DNA of 64,000 nucleotides from Enhydrobacter aerosaccus. Its GTDB lineage: Bacteria > Pseudomonadota > Alphaproteobacteria > Reyranellales > Reyranellaceae. The stretch is from NCBI RefSeq assembly GCF_900167455.1, contig NZ_FUWJ01000005.1, positions 223,123 through 287,122 on the forward strand, in the 5' to 3' direction. Below are positions 44,432 through 52,943 of the stretch, one piece after another. The position numbers and the translations under genes are program-made. Under the pieces are notes generated by a model that had not been told where the DNA came from, did not search any database, and worked only from the letters and a program-made list of their open reading frames with translations. Numbering within the stretch: position 1 is the stretch's first letter; the number at the start of each line of letters is the position of its first letter.

Positions 44432-44749
44432 ATGGCGTGGATCGCTCTTCTTTTGGCAGGCATTTGCGAGATCGGCTGGCCGGTGGGATTGAAGCTCGGC
44501 TGGACGGATGCTGGCCCACGTCCCGCCTGGATTGCCTTTGCCGTGATCGCCATGGCTGCCAGCGGCGCGCTCCTTTTATGGGCACAGCGGACGATTCCGA
44601 TGGGGACCGCCTATGCCGTTTGGACCGGGATCGGCGCCTTCGGTGCGTTCATAATCGGCATCCTCGCCTTCGGTGATTCGGCATCGGCGCTGCGCATTGT
44701 CTCCATCGGCCTCGTCGTTGCCGGCATCATCGGACTGAAGCTCGCCTAG
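44432..44749 (+). CDS. SMR-family exporter, Gdx/SugE type
   Basis: 105 residues, four transmembrane helices. It follows SugE closely: the essential Glu in [22 protein letters not shown], and GIIGLKL at the end. Gdx proteins export guanidinium in exchange for protons. The gene diverges from the ABC operon with a 127-nt gap; I see no convincing guanidine riboswitch there. GGGGAG ribosome site. Confidence 0.85.
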   Translation: MAWIALLLAGICEIGWPVGLKLGWTDAGPRPAWIAFAVIAMAASGALLLWAQRTIPMGTAYAVWTGIGAFGAFIIGILAFGDSASALRIVSIGLVVAGIIGLKLA

Positions 44750-44759
44750 GGAGGAACGA

Positions 44760-45518
44760 ATGCGCCTGAAGGACAAGGTCGCTCTGATCAGCGGGGGCGC
44801 CAGCGGCATGGGCGCCGCTACGGCGCGGCTCTTTGCCCGGGAAGGAACAAAGGAGGTGTTCGTCGCCGATCTGCTAGAGAAGGAGGGCACGGGCATCGTC
44901 GAGGAGATCCGGCGGGACGGTGGCAAGGCGACGTTCCTGCCCCTCGATGTCACGAACGAGTCGCAGTGGAAGGCAGCCATCGACGCTGTCGAAGCCGGTG
45001 CGGGCGGCCTCGATGTCCTCGTGAACAACGCCGGCATCAGTGGCTCCGCGGAGCAGGACCTCTACGATACGGCAGCCTGGAACCGGCTGATGGGGGTCAA
45101 TGCCACCGGCGTCTTCCTCGGCATGAAGTACGGAATCGCCGCGATGAAGAAGACGGGGCGCGGCGGCTCCGTGATCAACCTATCGTCGATCTCCGGCATC
45201 ACCGGCCAAGGCTATATCCATGTCGGCTACAACGCCTCGAAAGGCGCCGTGCGGCTCATCACCAAGGCCGGCGCCGCCCAGCATGGAAAGGACCGCATCC
45301 GCGTCAATTCGGTGCATCCCGGCCTGATGCCCCCGATGCGGACCTCCGGGCGCACGGCCGATCCGGAAATGCGCGCCAAGACCCTCAAGGGCGTGCCATT
45401 GGGACGGGCCGGGGAGGTCGACGAGGTCGCCTACGCCATCCTGTTCCTCGCCTCGGACGAATCGTCCTACGTGACCGGTGCAGAACTGGTGGTCGACGGC
45501 GGCTGGACCGCGGTCTGA
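44760..45518 (+). CDS. Short-chain dehydrogenase/reductase (SDR)
   Basis: 252 residues, classical SDR. Cofactor loop GGASGMGAA, NNAG (VNNAGISG), catalytic Ser in LSSISG, YNASK, and C-terminal VVDGGWTAV. D36-like acidic residue after the second strand (VADL) suggests NAD(H). Ten nt after the exporter gene, likely co-transcribed. Substrate unknown. Confidence 0.9.
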   Translation: MRLKDKVALISGGASGMGAATARLFAREGTKEVFVADLLEKEGTGIVEEIRRDGGKATFLPLDVTNESQWKAAIDAVEAGAGGLDVLVNNAGISGSAEQDLYDTAAWNRLMGVNATGVFLGMKYGIAAMKKTGRGGSVINLSSISGITGQGYIHVGYNASKGAVRLITKAGAAQHGKDRIRVNSVHPGLMPPMRTSGRTADPEMRAKTLKGVPLGRAGEVDEVAYAILFLASDESSYVTGAELVVDGGWTAV

Positions 45519-45586
45519 GAAATCGTCATAGGCTCAGCGACAAGCTGACGCTTTCGATACACAAGGCGCAGGTGCATAGTTTGCGC

Positions 45587-45970
45587 ATGGATCGCAGTCG
45601 CCATCAGTCCGGTTGGCGCGCGTCGGCCCTTGCCGTCGCGCTGTTTGCGATCACGCTCAATTTCCTGCAGCCGCTTGCCCATGGCATGCTCCTGCGCGAC
45701 GGCGCTCCGTCCAGTCTGTGGACGGTCTTCTGCAATGCCTCGGCGGCTGATCCGGATGGCGAAAAGAATTCCGCTCCGATGGCGGTCGACAGCCACGAAT
45801 GCTGTCTCGGGCTGGCCCACGCCGTCACGATCGTTCCTCCGCCGACGACCTTCGTCGCCGTAAGATTGGTGGTTGCCGAGGCGGCACCCCTACCTTCTTC
45901 TGATCATCCCGGCTCCGTCGGCATTCGTGACGGACCGAGCCGACCGCGCGGTCCTCCTTCCCTCACCTGA
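45587..45970 (+). CDS. DUF2946-like small exported protein
   Basis: 127 residues. One N-terminal hydrophobic helix (ALAVALFAITLNFLQPLAHG) then a short periplasmic region with HECCLGLAH, the Cys/His cluster typical of DUF2946 proteins, often found near copper genes. It heads the cluster that includes a TonB receptor and PCuAC protein. GTG 45572 is an alternative start. Confidence 0.7.
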   Translation: MDRSRHQSGWRASALAVALFAITLNFLQPLAHGMLLRDGAPSSLWTVFCNASAADPDGEKNSAPMAVDSHECCLGLAHAVTIVPPPTTFVAVRLVVAEAAPLPSSDHPGSVGIRDGPSRPRGPPSLT

Positions 45971-45980
45971 CGTTTGAAAC

Positions 45981-46006
45981 CGCCACGCGCCCTGTCGCGC
46001 GTGGCG
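45981..46006 (+). promoter_or_regulatory. GC hairpin in leader of TonB receptor gene
   Basis: Perfect 9-bp stem CGCCACGCG/CGCGTGGCG (45981-45989 with 45998-46006) with an 8-nt loop, 27 nt upstream of the receptor ATG. No T-run follows; could be an attenuator, mRNA-processing hairpin or factor-dependent terminator. Confidence 0.5.
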
Positions 46007-46033
46007 TTCGTCTGTCTGTGTGGGGAGAAATTC

Positions 46034-48241
46034 ATGTTGTCAGTTCGAGCGGCGACCATCGCCGCCTTTACGGGCCTGGCGTTCGCGCCGGCCGTCCTTC
46101 ATGCGCAAAATACGCAATCGACGGCTCCTGCTACCAACGCGCCCTCTCAATCATCCGATCCATCGAATGCGCAGTCGCCGATCAACCTGCCGCCGGTAAC
46201 GGTGACGGCCGCGCGTGGCTCCGACATCGAAAAGCTCGATGTCAGCACGACGGTGATGACGCAGAAGGAGATCCAGGCCATGCCGGAAACCGGCATCGAT
46301 CAGATCGTCAACCGGATCCCCGGCGTCTGGAGTCTGACCATACCGACGGGCGAACTCCATCCGACCGGGCAACCCGTCAATATTCGCGGCTTCGGCAGCA
46401 GCACCACCATCAACACGCTGGTCATGGTCGATGGCGTGCCCATAAACGATCCCTACTTCCGGACCGTCGACTGGAGCACCATCTCCAAAGCGTCCATCGA
46501 CCGCATCGAGGTCATTCGAGGCGGCGGCGCGACCAGCCTGTGGGGCAACATGGCGATGGGCGGCGTGATCAATATCATCACCAAACAGCCGACACGGACG
46601 GGCGGCGGAATCGACGCTAATTACGGAAGTTACAACACTGCCGGGGTCGATGTGGACGGTTCGGTGGTCACTGGACCGCGCTTCAAGGTAGGCGTCAATT
46701 ACAGCCACCAGCAGAGTTCCGGCTACAACCTGACGCCGGCACAATATCAGAACTCGAACCTGGTTCCGACGGCTTCCCAAGTAAACAATATCGGCTTGTC
46801 GACCTACCTCGAACCGAATGACAGGCTGAAGCTCTTCATCAAAGCCTACTACCATCAGGCCTATGAGGATGGCCTCGTCTGGTCTCTGGCGCACAACGGC
46901 TGGTCCTCATACCGGCTGCTGATGGGCGGGACCTACGAGTTCGCCGACAAGTCGTCGATCAATTTCAGCGCCTGGGCCGGCGGTGGCGTGTTCAGCACCA
47001 TCAATGCCGGCAGCGGATCCTACTCGCTGAATAACATCTATGCGCTGAACCAATATGTCAGCCAGCGCGAGACCGCGCCCAACAACAACGAGGGCGGGTC
47101 GGTCTTCTACCAGCTCGACACCGATCACGTGAAGGACATCAAGGTCGGCTTCGACCTGCGACGCACGCAGATCACCGACTACATCAACCTCTTCGCGAGT
47201 TCCTCCGCGGCGCCTACGTCCTTCATCTCGCAAGGCGAGCACCGGCTGGAGGGTGCGTTCGCGCAAGGCACCTTCAAGTTCGATGTCGTTCCGCTCGATG
47301 TGACGGTCGGCCTGCGCGGCGATTTCTATCAGGCGATGAATGCCAGCGTGCTGACGGTAAACTCGAATACGAACAATATCGTTCCGAATTCGAGTTCCGG
47401 CAGCTTCGATCCGCGCGTCGGGTTCAAGTACTACGTCACCGACGAAGTGACGGTGCGCGGCGCGATCTACCGCAACTTCTCGGAGCCGGGCATGAACCAG
47501 ATGTACCGAAGCTTCGCCAGCGGCACGAGCTATACGGCGACAAACCCCAATCTGCAGCCGATGACGAACACCGGCGAGGAGATCGGCTTCGAGATCAACG
47601 GCAAGCGGGCCAACTTCTCCGCCACTTACTTCAACAACAACATGCAGAACTTCATCGACTACGTGACGATCTGCAACACGAACCCGACCTGCGCGGCGCC
47701 CTACATAGCCGCAGCGGGCCTCAGCTCGTCCTTCACGAGCGTCAGGCAGTACAACAACGTCGGCAACGCCAACTTCAACGGCTTCGAGCTCATCGGCGGA
47801 TGGCAGGTGGTCGATTCCGTGAGGTTCACCGCGTCCTTCACGTATACCAATGCCGTCCTGACCAGTTCGTACTATCCGACCCTCGAGCGTACGGGGGTTC
47901 AGCTCGGACAGGTGCCGCAATGGATGCTGAATCTCGGCGCCGAGTGGCGACCGCTGCCGGAACTCGCCCTCAACATCAACCTGAAGTCGTTTCCGGCCTA
48001 CTGGAACGACACTGGCCATACCCAGTTGAATGAGGGCACCACCCTGATCGATCTCGGCGCGTCCTACCGCTTGAAGGAAGCCGTCGAGCTCTACGGCATG
48101 ATCCAGAACCTCACCAACGCCCAGTACCTGGCGCAGGGCTATACCTTGACCTCGTTCCAGGGCTCGACCGTCAGCGCCACCTCGATTCCCGCTATGGGAA
48201 TGCCGCTTACTGTTTCGGCCGGATTGAGGGCGCGCTTCTGA
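46034..48241 (+). CDS. TonB-dependent outer-membrane receptor
   Basis: 735 residues. Signal peptide (~1-24), a Gln/Ser/Pro-rich linker, plug domain with LPPVTVTAARGSD, RIPGVWS, NIRGFGS, DGVPIND and RIEVIRGGGATSLWGNMAMGGVINI, then a 22-strand-size barrel ending in Phe (LRARF). Substrate unknown; the neighbours (DUF2946, PCuAC, TlpA-like) favour copper or a copper-containing ligand. GGGGAG ribosome site. Confidence 0.9.
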   Translation: MLSVRAATIAAFTGLAFAPAVLHAQNTQSTAPATNAPSQSSDPSNAQSPINLPPVTVTAARGSDIEKLDVSTTVMTQKEIQAMPETGIDQIVNRIPGVWSLTIPTGELHPTGQPVNIRGFGSSTTINTLVMVDGVPINDPYFRTVDWSTISKASIDRIEVIRGGGATSLWGNMAMGGVINIITKQPTRTGGGIDANYGSYNTAGVDVDGSVVTGPRFKVGVNYSHQQSSGYNLTPAQYQNSNLVPTASQVNNIGLSTYLEPNDRLKLFIKAYYHQAYEDGLVWSLAHNGWSSYRLLMGGTYEFADKSSINFSAWAGGGVFSTINAGSGSYSLNNIYALNQYVSQRETAPNNNEGGSVFYQLDTDHVKDIKVGFDLRRTQITDYINLFASSSAAPTSFISQGEHRLEGAFAQGTFKFDVVPLDVTVGLRGDFYQAMNASVLTVNSNTNNIVPNSSSGSFDPRVGFKYYVTDEVTVRGAIYRNFSEPGMNQMYRSFASGTSYTATNPNLQPMTNTGEEIGFEINGKRANFSATYFNNNMQNFIDYVTICNTNPTCAAPYIAAAGLSSSFTSVRQYNNVGNANFNGFELIGGWQVVDSVRFTASFTYTNAVLTSSYYPTLERTGVQLGQVPQWMLNLGAEWRPLPELALNINLKSFPAYWNDTGHTQLNEGTTLIDLGASYRLKEAVELYGMIQNLTNAQYLAQGYTLTSFQGSTVSATSIPAMGMPLTVSAGLRARF

Positions 48242-48270
48242 TGACGACAGGACCCCACGGAGGCAAGACC

Positions 48271-49476
48271 ATGCGACGAGCCCTTCTGCTTGGCGTTGCC
48301 GCCCTTCTGTCTGGTGGGGTCGCTGTCGCCCAGCATCAACAGCACAACATGCCGGCGATGACAGCCTTCGCGGCGGATGCGCGCGAAGCCTTCACGGCGA
48401 CGCCGACTTTCGCCGCGGATGGGACATTGTGGGTGGTCCGCGGCACGGCCGACCGGGTGCTCGTCTCCCGGTCGGCCGACTTTGGCAAGAGCTTCGGCCC
48501 TCAGGTTTCTGTAACAGCCGAGCCGATAAACATGGATTGGGGGCCGGATTCGCGTCCCCAGATCCTCGTCACTCCCTCTGGCAGGCTGGTGGTCACCTAC
48601 GCCATCTTCAAGGACAAGCAGTTCAACGGCCGCGTCTTTGCCACCTATTCGGACGACAAGGGTGCTTCGTTTGCCGAGCCCCGCTCCATCACCGCGGACA
48701 ACTCGAGCCAGCGCTTCCAGCAAACGGCGCTCGACCCGGATGGTCGGGTATTCGCCGCCTGGATCGACAAGCGCGGTGCGGCCGCCGCGCGCGCGGCCGG
48801 CAAACCTTATCCCGGTGCCGCCCTGGCCTTCGCCTGGTCGAGCGACGGCAGATCTTTCGGTGACACCACCGTCGCCTTCGACAATACCTGCGAATGCTGC
48901 CGACTGGGCATCGCGTTCGCTGGCCCGGGACGCCCCGCCGTGCTCTTTCGCAACGTCTTCGGCGGCACGACGCGCGACCATGCTGTCGTCACCTTCAAAG
49001 ACGCGGTCACACCCGGACCGTTACGGCGGGTGAGCGTCGACAATTGGAACATCGATGCCTGTCCCCATCATGGCCCCAGCCTCGCCATCGCTGCCGACGG
49101 TTCCTACCATGCGGCCTGGTTCACCGGAGGCGATGCCCGGCAGGGCGTATTCTATGCGCGTGCCGACGATGCCTCGTCGGCCTTCAGCGAGCCGCGCGCT
49201 CTCTCGGCGCCTGACCGGCAGCCGGCGCGGCCTTACCTGCTGGCGATCGGGAACACCATCCATCTGGTCTGGAAGGAATTCGACGGCAACCGGACCCGCA
49301 TCCTGGGCCAGGCCTCGCACGATAGCGGCCGGTCCTGGAGTTCGGCGCACTCGATCGCCGACACCGATGACGCCTCCGACCATCCCCTTCTTATCGCCTA
49401 CAAGGATCGAGCCTATCTCTCCTGGCTCACCAAGACCGAGGGATATCGCCTCATTCCACTGGAGGACGCGCCATGA
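48271..49476 (+). CDS. Exported beta-propeller (sialidase/BNR-like) protein
   Basis: 401 residues from ATG 48271, which has GGAGG 9 nt upstream (ATG 48241 overlaps the receptor stop but would put 10 residues before the signal). A signal peptide ends near VAVAQ; then His/Met-rich HQQHNMPAM, possibly metal-binding. Repeated Asp-box-like SxDxGxSF/SW segments (SADFGKSFG, SDDKGASF, SSDGRSFG, SHDSGRSW) mark a BNR propeller. An unusual CECC at ~210 may bind metal. Glycosidase residues of true sialidases are not evident. Confidence 0.75.
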   Translation: MRRALLLGVAALLSGGVAVAQHQQHNMPAMTAFAADAREAFTATPTFAADGTLWVVRGTADRVLVSRSADFGKSFGPQVSVTAEPINMDWGPDSRPQILVTPSGRLVVTYAIFKDKQFNGRVFATYSDDKGASFAEPRSITADNSSQRFQQTALDPDGRVFAAWIDKRGAAAARAAGKPYPGAALAFAWSSDGRSFGDTTVAFDNTCECCRLGIAFAGPGRPAVLFRNVFGGTTRDHAVVTFKDAVTPGPLRRVSVDNWNIDACPHHGPSLAIAADGSYHAAWFTGGDARQGVFYARADDASSAFSEPRALSAPDRQPARPYLLAIGNTIHLVWKEFDGNRTRILGQASHDSGRSWSSAHSIADTDDASDHPLLIAYKDRAYLSWLTKTEGYRLIPLEDAP

Positions 49477-49988
49477 GACGGACAGTTCTGATCGCGCTGC
49501 TGATGGGCCTCGTTTTGCCGGGCCCGGCGCATGCCAACGAGCCCTTGCCGTTCGTGCGTGGCAGTTGGGCGAAACTACGCGCGGCTCATGCGGGCCAACC
49601 GACGATCGTGCATTTCTGGGGGCTCACCTGCGGCCCCTGCCTGGTCGAGCTGCCGAACTGGGGCAAGCTTTTGGCAGAACGCAATGACCTCCGCCTGGTG
49701 CTGCTGGCGGCCGATCCGTTGCCACAGCCGCCCGAGCAGGTCGAGAACACGCTCGGACGAGCCGGCCTCGGCACGGCCGAAAGCTGGAGCTTCACCGACC
49801 GCTTCTACGAGCGGCTGCGTTACGAGATCGATCCGACCTGGTCCGGCGAGTTGCCGCGGACCGTGATGATCGGCCGCAACGGCACCATCAATGTTCTTCC
49901 AGGCGTGGCCGACCTTTCGAAAGTCCGCGCCTGGCTGGATGAGCAATCCAAGCTCACGGCCCTGATCCCTACCCAACCCACGAGGTGA
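49473..49988 (+). CDS. TlpA-like periplasmic thiol-disulphide oxidoreductase
   Basis: 171 residues. Signal peptide (~1-21), thioredoxin fold with CGPC in HFWGLTCGPCLVELP, and the cis-Pro region in GELPRTVMIG. TlpA-type proteins reduce copper chaperones and apo-oxidase; its place before a PCuAC gene supports that role. ATGA overlap with the propeller gene. Confidence 0.85.
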   Translation: MRRTVLIALLMGLVLPGPAHANEPLPFVRGSWAKLRAAHAGQPTIVHFWGLTCGPCLVELPNWGKLLAERNDLRLVLLAADPLPQPPEQVENTLGRAGLGTAESWSFTDRFYERLRYEIDPTWSGELPRTVMIGRNGTINVLPGVADLSKVRAWLDEQSKLTALIPTQPTR

Positions 49989-49992
49989 CAAC

Positions 49993-50460
49993 ATGCGTTT
50001 TCTACGTCTGACAGCGATCGCCGTCCTTATGGCTCTGCTTCCGGGCCTAGCCCTCGCCCACGACTACAAGCTCGGCGCTTTGACCATCGGGCATCCATGG
50101 TCTCGCGCGACCGCTCCGACCGCGCCCGCTGGCGGCGGTTTCCTGACCATCACCAACACCGGAACCACGCCCGATCGTCTCGTCGCCGCCCGTAGCCCGG
50201 CCGCCGAAACGGTGCAGATCCATGAAATGAAGATGGATGGCAACGTTATGCGGATGCGCGAGGTCGAACACGGGCTCGAGATTGCGCCTGGAGCAACCGT
50301 GACCCTGGCGCCGGGCGGATTCCACCTGATGCTGATGGGACTCAAAGCTCCCCTCAAGCAGGATACGCACGTGCCGGTAACGCTGGTGTTCGAGAAGGCT
50401 GGTTCGATCGATGTCGAACTCGCCGTCGAGGGCATGGGCGCCATGCACTCCGGTCACTGA
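49993..50460 (+). CDS. PCuAC-family periplasmic copper chaperone
   Basis: 155 residues. Signal peptide to LALA, then HDYKLGALTIGHPWSRAT, and the copper motif with His/Met ligands: HEMKMDGNVMRM and HLMLMGL. An additional His/Met pair lies at the C-terminus (MGAMHSGH). It delivers Cu(I) to oxidases. Follows the TlpA-like gene by 4 nt. Confidence 0.9.
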   Translation: MRFLRLTAIAVLMALLPGLALAHDYKLGALTIGHPWSRATAPTAPAGGGFLTITNTGTTPDRLVAARSPAAETVQIHEMKMDGNVMRMREVEHGLEIAPGATVTLAPGGFHLMLMGLKAPLKQDTHVPVTLVFEKAGSIDVELAVEGMGAMHSGH

Positions 50461-50475
50461 TCTCGGGAGGGCACG

Positions 50476-51024
50476 ATGAAGGAAGAGCGCCAGACCATCT
50501 TTCCTTCGATAATCGTTCTGGCCGGCATGGCCCTGCTGGCGGCTGCCCTGGGCAGCTTGCTTGCCGGACTCCGTGGCCTGCAAGCGGGATGTGTCGCGGG
50601 ACTCGCGATTGCACTCCTGCCCTTCCTGGCCGATCGCGTGGGCCGTTGGCTCACGCGACCGGATGGCCTGCCTCGCTTCGTCGCCCGGGAAATCGGCCAC
50701 GCGGCGATTTCCGCGGCGACGCCCGTGCTGCGGGCGATCAGCGCGCCGTTTGTCGAACTCGCCCGGCTTCTGCACGGTCCTGCCGTGCTGGCGCTGGTCG
50801 TCGGATCGATCGTGCTGGACTACTTAGCCCTGCTGCTCGACGACCTGTACCGCGTCATCGCGACACCCCTCGGGTTGGCCAATCTCGCCGCTCTGCTCGT
50901 CATCATGATCGACCAGATCGGCCTTTCCTTCTCGCCGCTGGCGATCGGCGTGGGGCTCATCGCCTTGGTGCTCGCCCTGTTGGTGACCCTGAACGAGGAG
51001 GACAGTGCCGGCCTCGGGCGTTGA
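50476..51024 (+). CDS. Membrane protein of unknown function in copper cluster
   Basis: 182 residues with about five hydrophobic segments and no charged motif of known transporters. GGGAGG ribosome site. It ends the plus-strand cluster and faces RegA tail to tail. A role in copper or quinol oxidase assembly is only positional inference. Confidence 0.6.
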   Translation: MKEERQTIFPSIIVLAGMALLAAALGSLLAGLRGLQAGCVAGLAIALLPFLADRVGRWLTRPDGLPRFVAREIGHAAISAATPVLRAISAPFVELARLLHGPAVLALVVGSIVLDYLALLLDDLYRVIATPLGLANLAALLVIMIDQIGLSFSPLAIGVGLIALVLALLVTLNEEDSAGLGR

Positions 51025-51041
51025 CGGGATCTCACGCGCCC

Positions 51042-51575
51042 CTACACGACCTGCCGCTTCGCCAGCTTTCGCGCGAGGGTGCGGCGGTGCATTCCGAGGC
51101 GCCGCGCTGTCTCGGAGACATTGAATTCCGTTTCCACGAGCATCTCGTGGATTCGCTCCCACTCCAGAGTCTTGAGCGTCGTCCTGCGCGTGGTAAGCGG
51201 CACGGAGACATCTCCGGCTGTCTTGCCGAAGGCTGCCTCGATATCGTCGGCGTTTGCGGGCTTGGCGAGATAGTGGCAGGCGCCGAGCTTGATCGCCTCG
51301 ACGGCCGTCGCGATGCTTGCGAAACCGGTGAGGACGACGATACGCATCAGCTGATCGTGCTCTTTCAGGAGCCGCACGCAGTTCAGGCCGGACTCTCCGC
51401 CCAGCTTCAGGTCGACGATGGCGAACTGGGGGGACACGGCCTGCAACAGCCCGGGCACCGCGCTCACGAGACCGCAGACCGCGACCTCGTAGCCGCGCCG
51501 CTCGAATGATCGGCGCATCGCCCGCACGAAAGACGCGTCGTCGTCCACGATCAGCAGATACGGACTAGCCGACAC
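51042..51575 (-). CDS. regA: Redox response regulator RegA/ActR/PrrA
   Basis: 177 residues from GTG 51575. Receiver domain with acidic pocket (LIVDDD), phospho-acceptor Asp in VDLKLGG, TGFAS and Lys in YLAKPA; C-terminal Fis-type helix-turn-helix (NVSETARRLGMHRRTLARKL), the RegA hallmark. It would control respiratory and redox genes, likely including the oxidase-like genes upstream. Overlaps the regB stop by 11 nt. Confidence 0.9.
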   Translation of the reverse strand: MSASPYLLIVDDDASFVRAMRRSFERRGYEVAVCGLVSAVPGLLQAVSPQFAIVDLKLGGESGLNCVRLLKEHDQLMRIVVLTGFASIATAVEAIKLGACHYLAKPANADDIEAAFGKTAGDVSVPLTTRRTTLKTLEWERIHEMLVETEFNVSETARRLGMHRRTLARKLAKRQVV

Positions 51576-52845
51576 GGATCGGCTCCACCGACAGCCTCGC
51601 GATCGGCAACCTGACCATGACACTCGCACCGCCTTCGGCTCGGTTACGCGCGGCGACGCTGCCACCCAGCTTGCGGACCACATTTGCCAGAAGAAACAAC
51701 CCCAGCCCCGAACCCGGCCCTGTCTTCGTCGTCTGATAGGGCTTGCCAACGACCGCGAGCATCACCTCGGGAAAGCCGGGGCCGCGATCGTCGACGATCA
51801 GGACCATGTCGTCCTGGTCCCGCCGAACCGTAATTCCGACCCAGTGCGGCGAGGCGTCCGCTGCGTTGTCCAACACGTTGACGAGGCTCTGCTTCAGCAC
51901 GATGTCCGAGGCGATGGCGTGATCGGGGGCGAACTCGTTGGCGTAGCTCACTGCCGGCGGCATCCTATTCGCCTGCCATTCGGCCACCATGCCATCGAAA
52001 AAGCGAACCACCGTCGTTGGTGCGGCGCTCTCGCCCCTCGCCTCCCCCGAAGAAGCGAGGATCTTGGACAGGATCTCCTTGCATCGCAGAACCTGGCCCT
52101 GCATCTCCTCGATATCCTCGCAGATCTCCGGGTTGGCCTGCAGCTCGGGCATCCTCTGCCAGTCGTTCAGGATCACCGACACGGTCGTCAGCGGCGTGCC
52201 CAGTTCGTGCGCCGCGCCGGAGGCGAGGAGCCCCATCCTGACCACGAGTTCCTCTTCCGCCGACTGCTGGCGGAGCGCTGCGAGGCCGGTGTCACGGGCA
52301 ACGAGATTGCGGTTGATGCGGGTGACGAAGAAGACCAGCAGAATGGCGGCCAGGACGAAACAGATGAACATCCCCTGGATGTGCAGGTTCAGGAAGTTCA
52401 TCTCATGCTGATGCGGGACGGCAAGCTCGACATTGACGGCCGTCAGGAACACGAAGCAGGCCGAGGTGACGGCAACGAGTGTCCATGTCGCCCAGGTCTC
52501 GAGCAGAACAGCCCCCAGGATGACCTGCAGCAGATAAAGGGAGATGAAAGGGTTCGCCGCACCGCCGCTGAGGTAGAGCTGTACGGTCAAGGCGCCGACA
52601 TCCAGAAGGAGTTCGAAGAAAATCTCCGTCTTGGTGACCGCCGGTTGAAGCCACAGCCTGAAATGATCAAAGATGTTCAGCCCGACCAGGCACAGCACGA
52701 CAAAGGCCATGGCCGGAATCGGAAGCTCGACACCAAGCGCAAATTGCGCCACCAGAATGGTCGCGATCTGACCTACCACCGCGACCCAGCGGAGCTGGAT
52801 CAGGAGCAGCAGGTTTTTCTTGTTCGTCGCATCCTGAATCGAAAT
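51565..52845 (-). CDS. regB: Redox sensor histidine kinase RegB/ActS/PrrB (proposed ATT start)
   Basis: 426 residues from the proposed ATT. Six transmembrane helices; the quinone/redox box SGGAANPF; the H-box AAHELGTPLTTV; the conserved redox Cys in QVLRCKEIL; N, G1 (DDRGPGF) and G2 (GSGLGLFL) boxes. The conserved N-terminus (LLLLIQLRWVAVVGQ) runs upstream of the first GTG (52779), and the only plausible start is ATT at 52845, 7 nt after GGAGG; a second ATT lies at 52839. Confidence 0.9.
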   Translation of the reverse strand: MSIQDATNKKNLLLLIQLRWVAVVGQIATILVAQFALGVELPIPAMAFVVLCLVGLNIFDHFRLWLQPAVTKTEIFFELLLDVGALTVQLYLSGGAANPFISLYLLQVILGAVLLETWATWTLVAVTSACFVFLTAVNVELAVPHQHEMNFLNLHIQGMFICFVLAAILLVFFVTRINRNLVARDTGLAALRQQSAEEELVVRMGLLASGAAHELGTPLTTVSVILNDWQRMPELQANPEICEDIEEMQGQVLRCKEILSKILASSGEARGESAAPTTVVRFFDGMVAEWQANRMPPAVSYANEFAPDHAIASDIVLKQSLVNVLDNAADASPHWVGITVRRDQDDMVLIVDDRGPGFPEVMLAVVGKPYQTTKTGPGSGLGLFLLANVVRKLGGSVAARNRAEGGASVMVRLPIARLSVEPIRVG

Positions 52846-52943
52846 CGGCCAACCTCCGTTTGTCGTGCGATCTTGCCAGAATTGGACACAGGTCTGTCAG
52901 ATCGGGCGATGTCGCAGCATCGGGGACATCGCGACGTCCCCCG

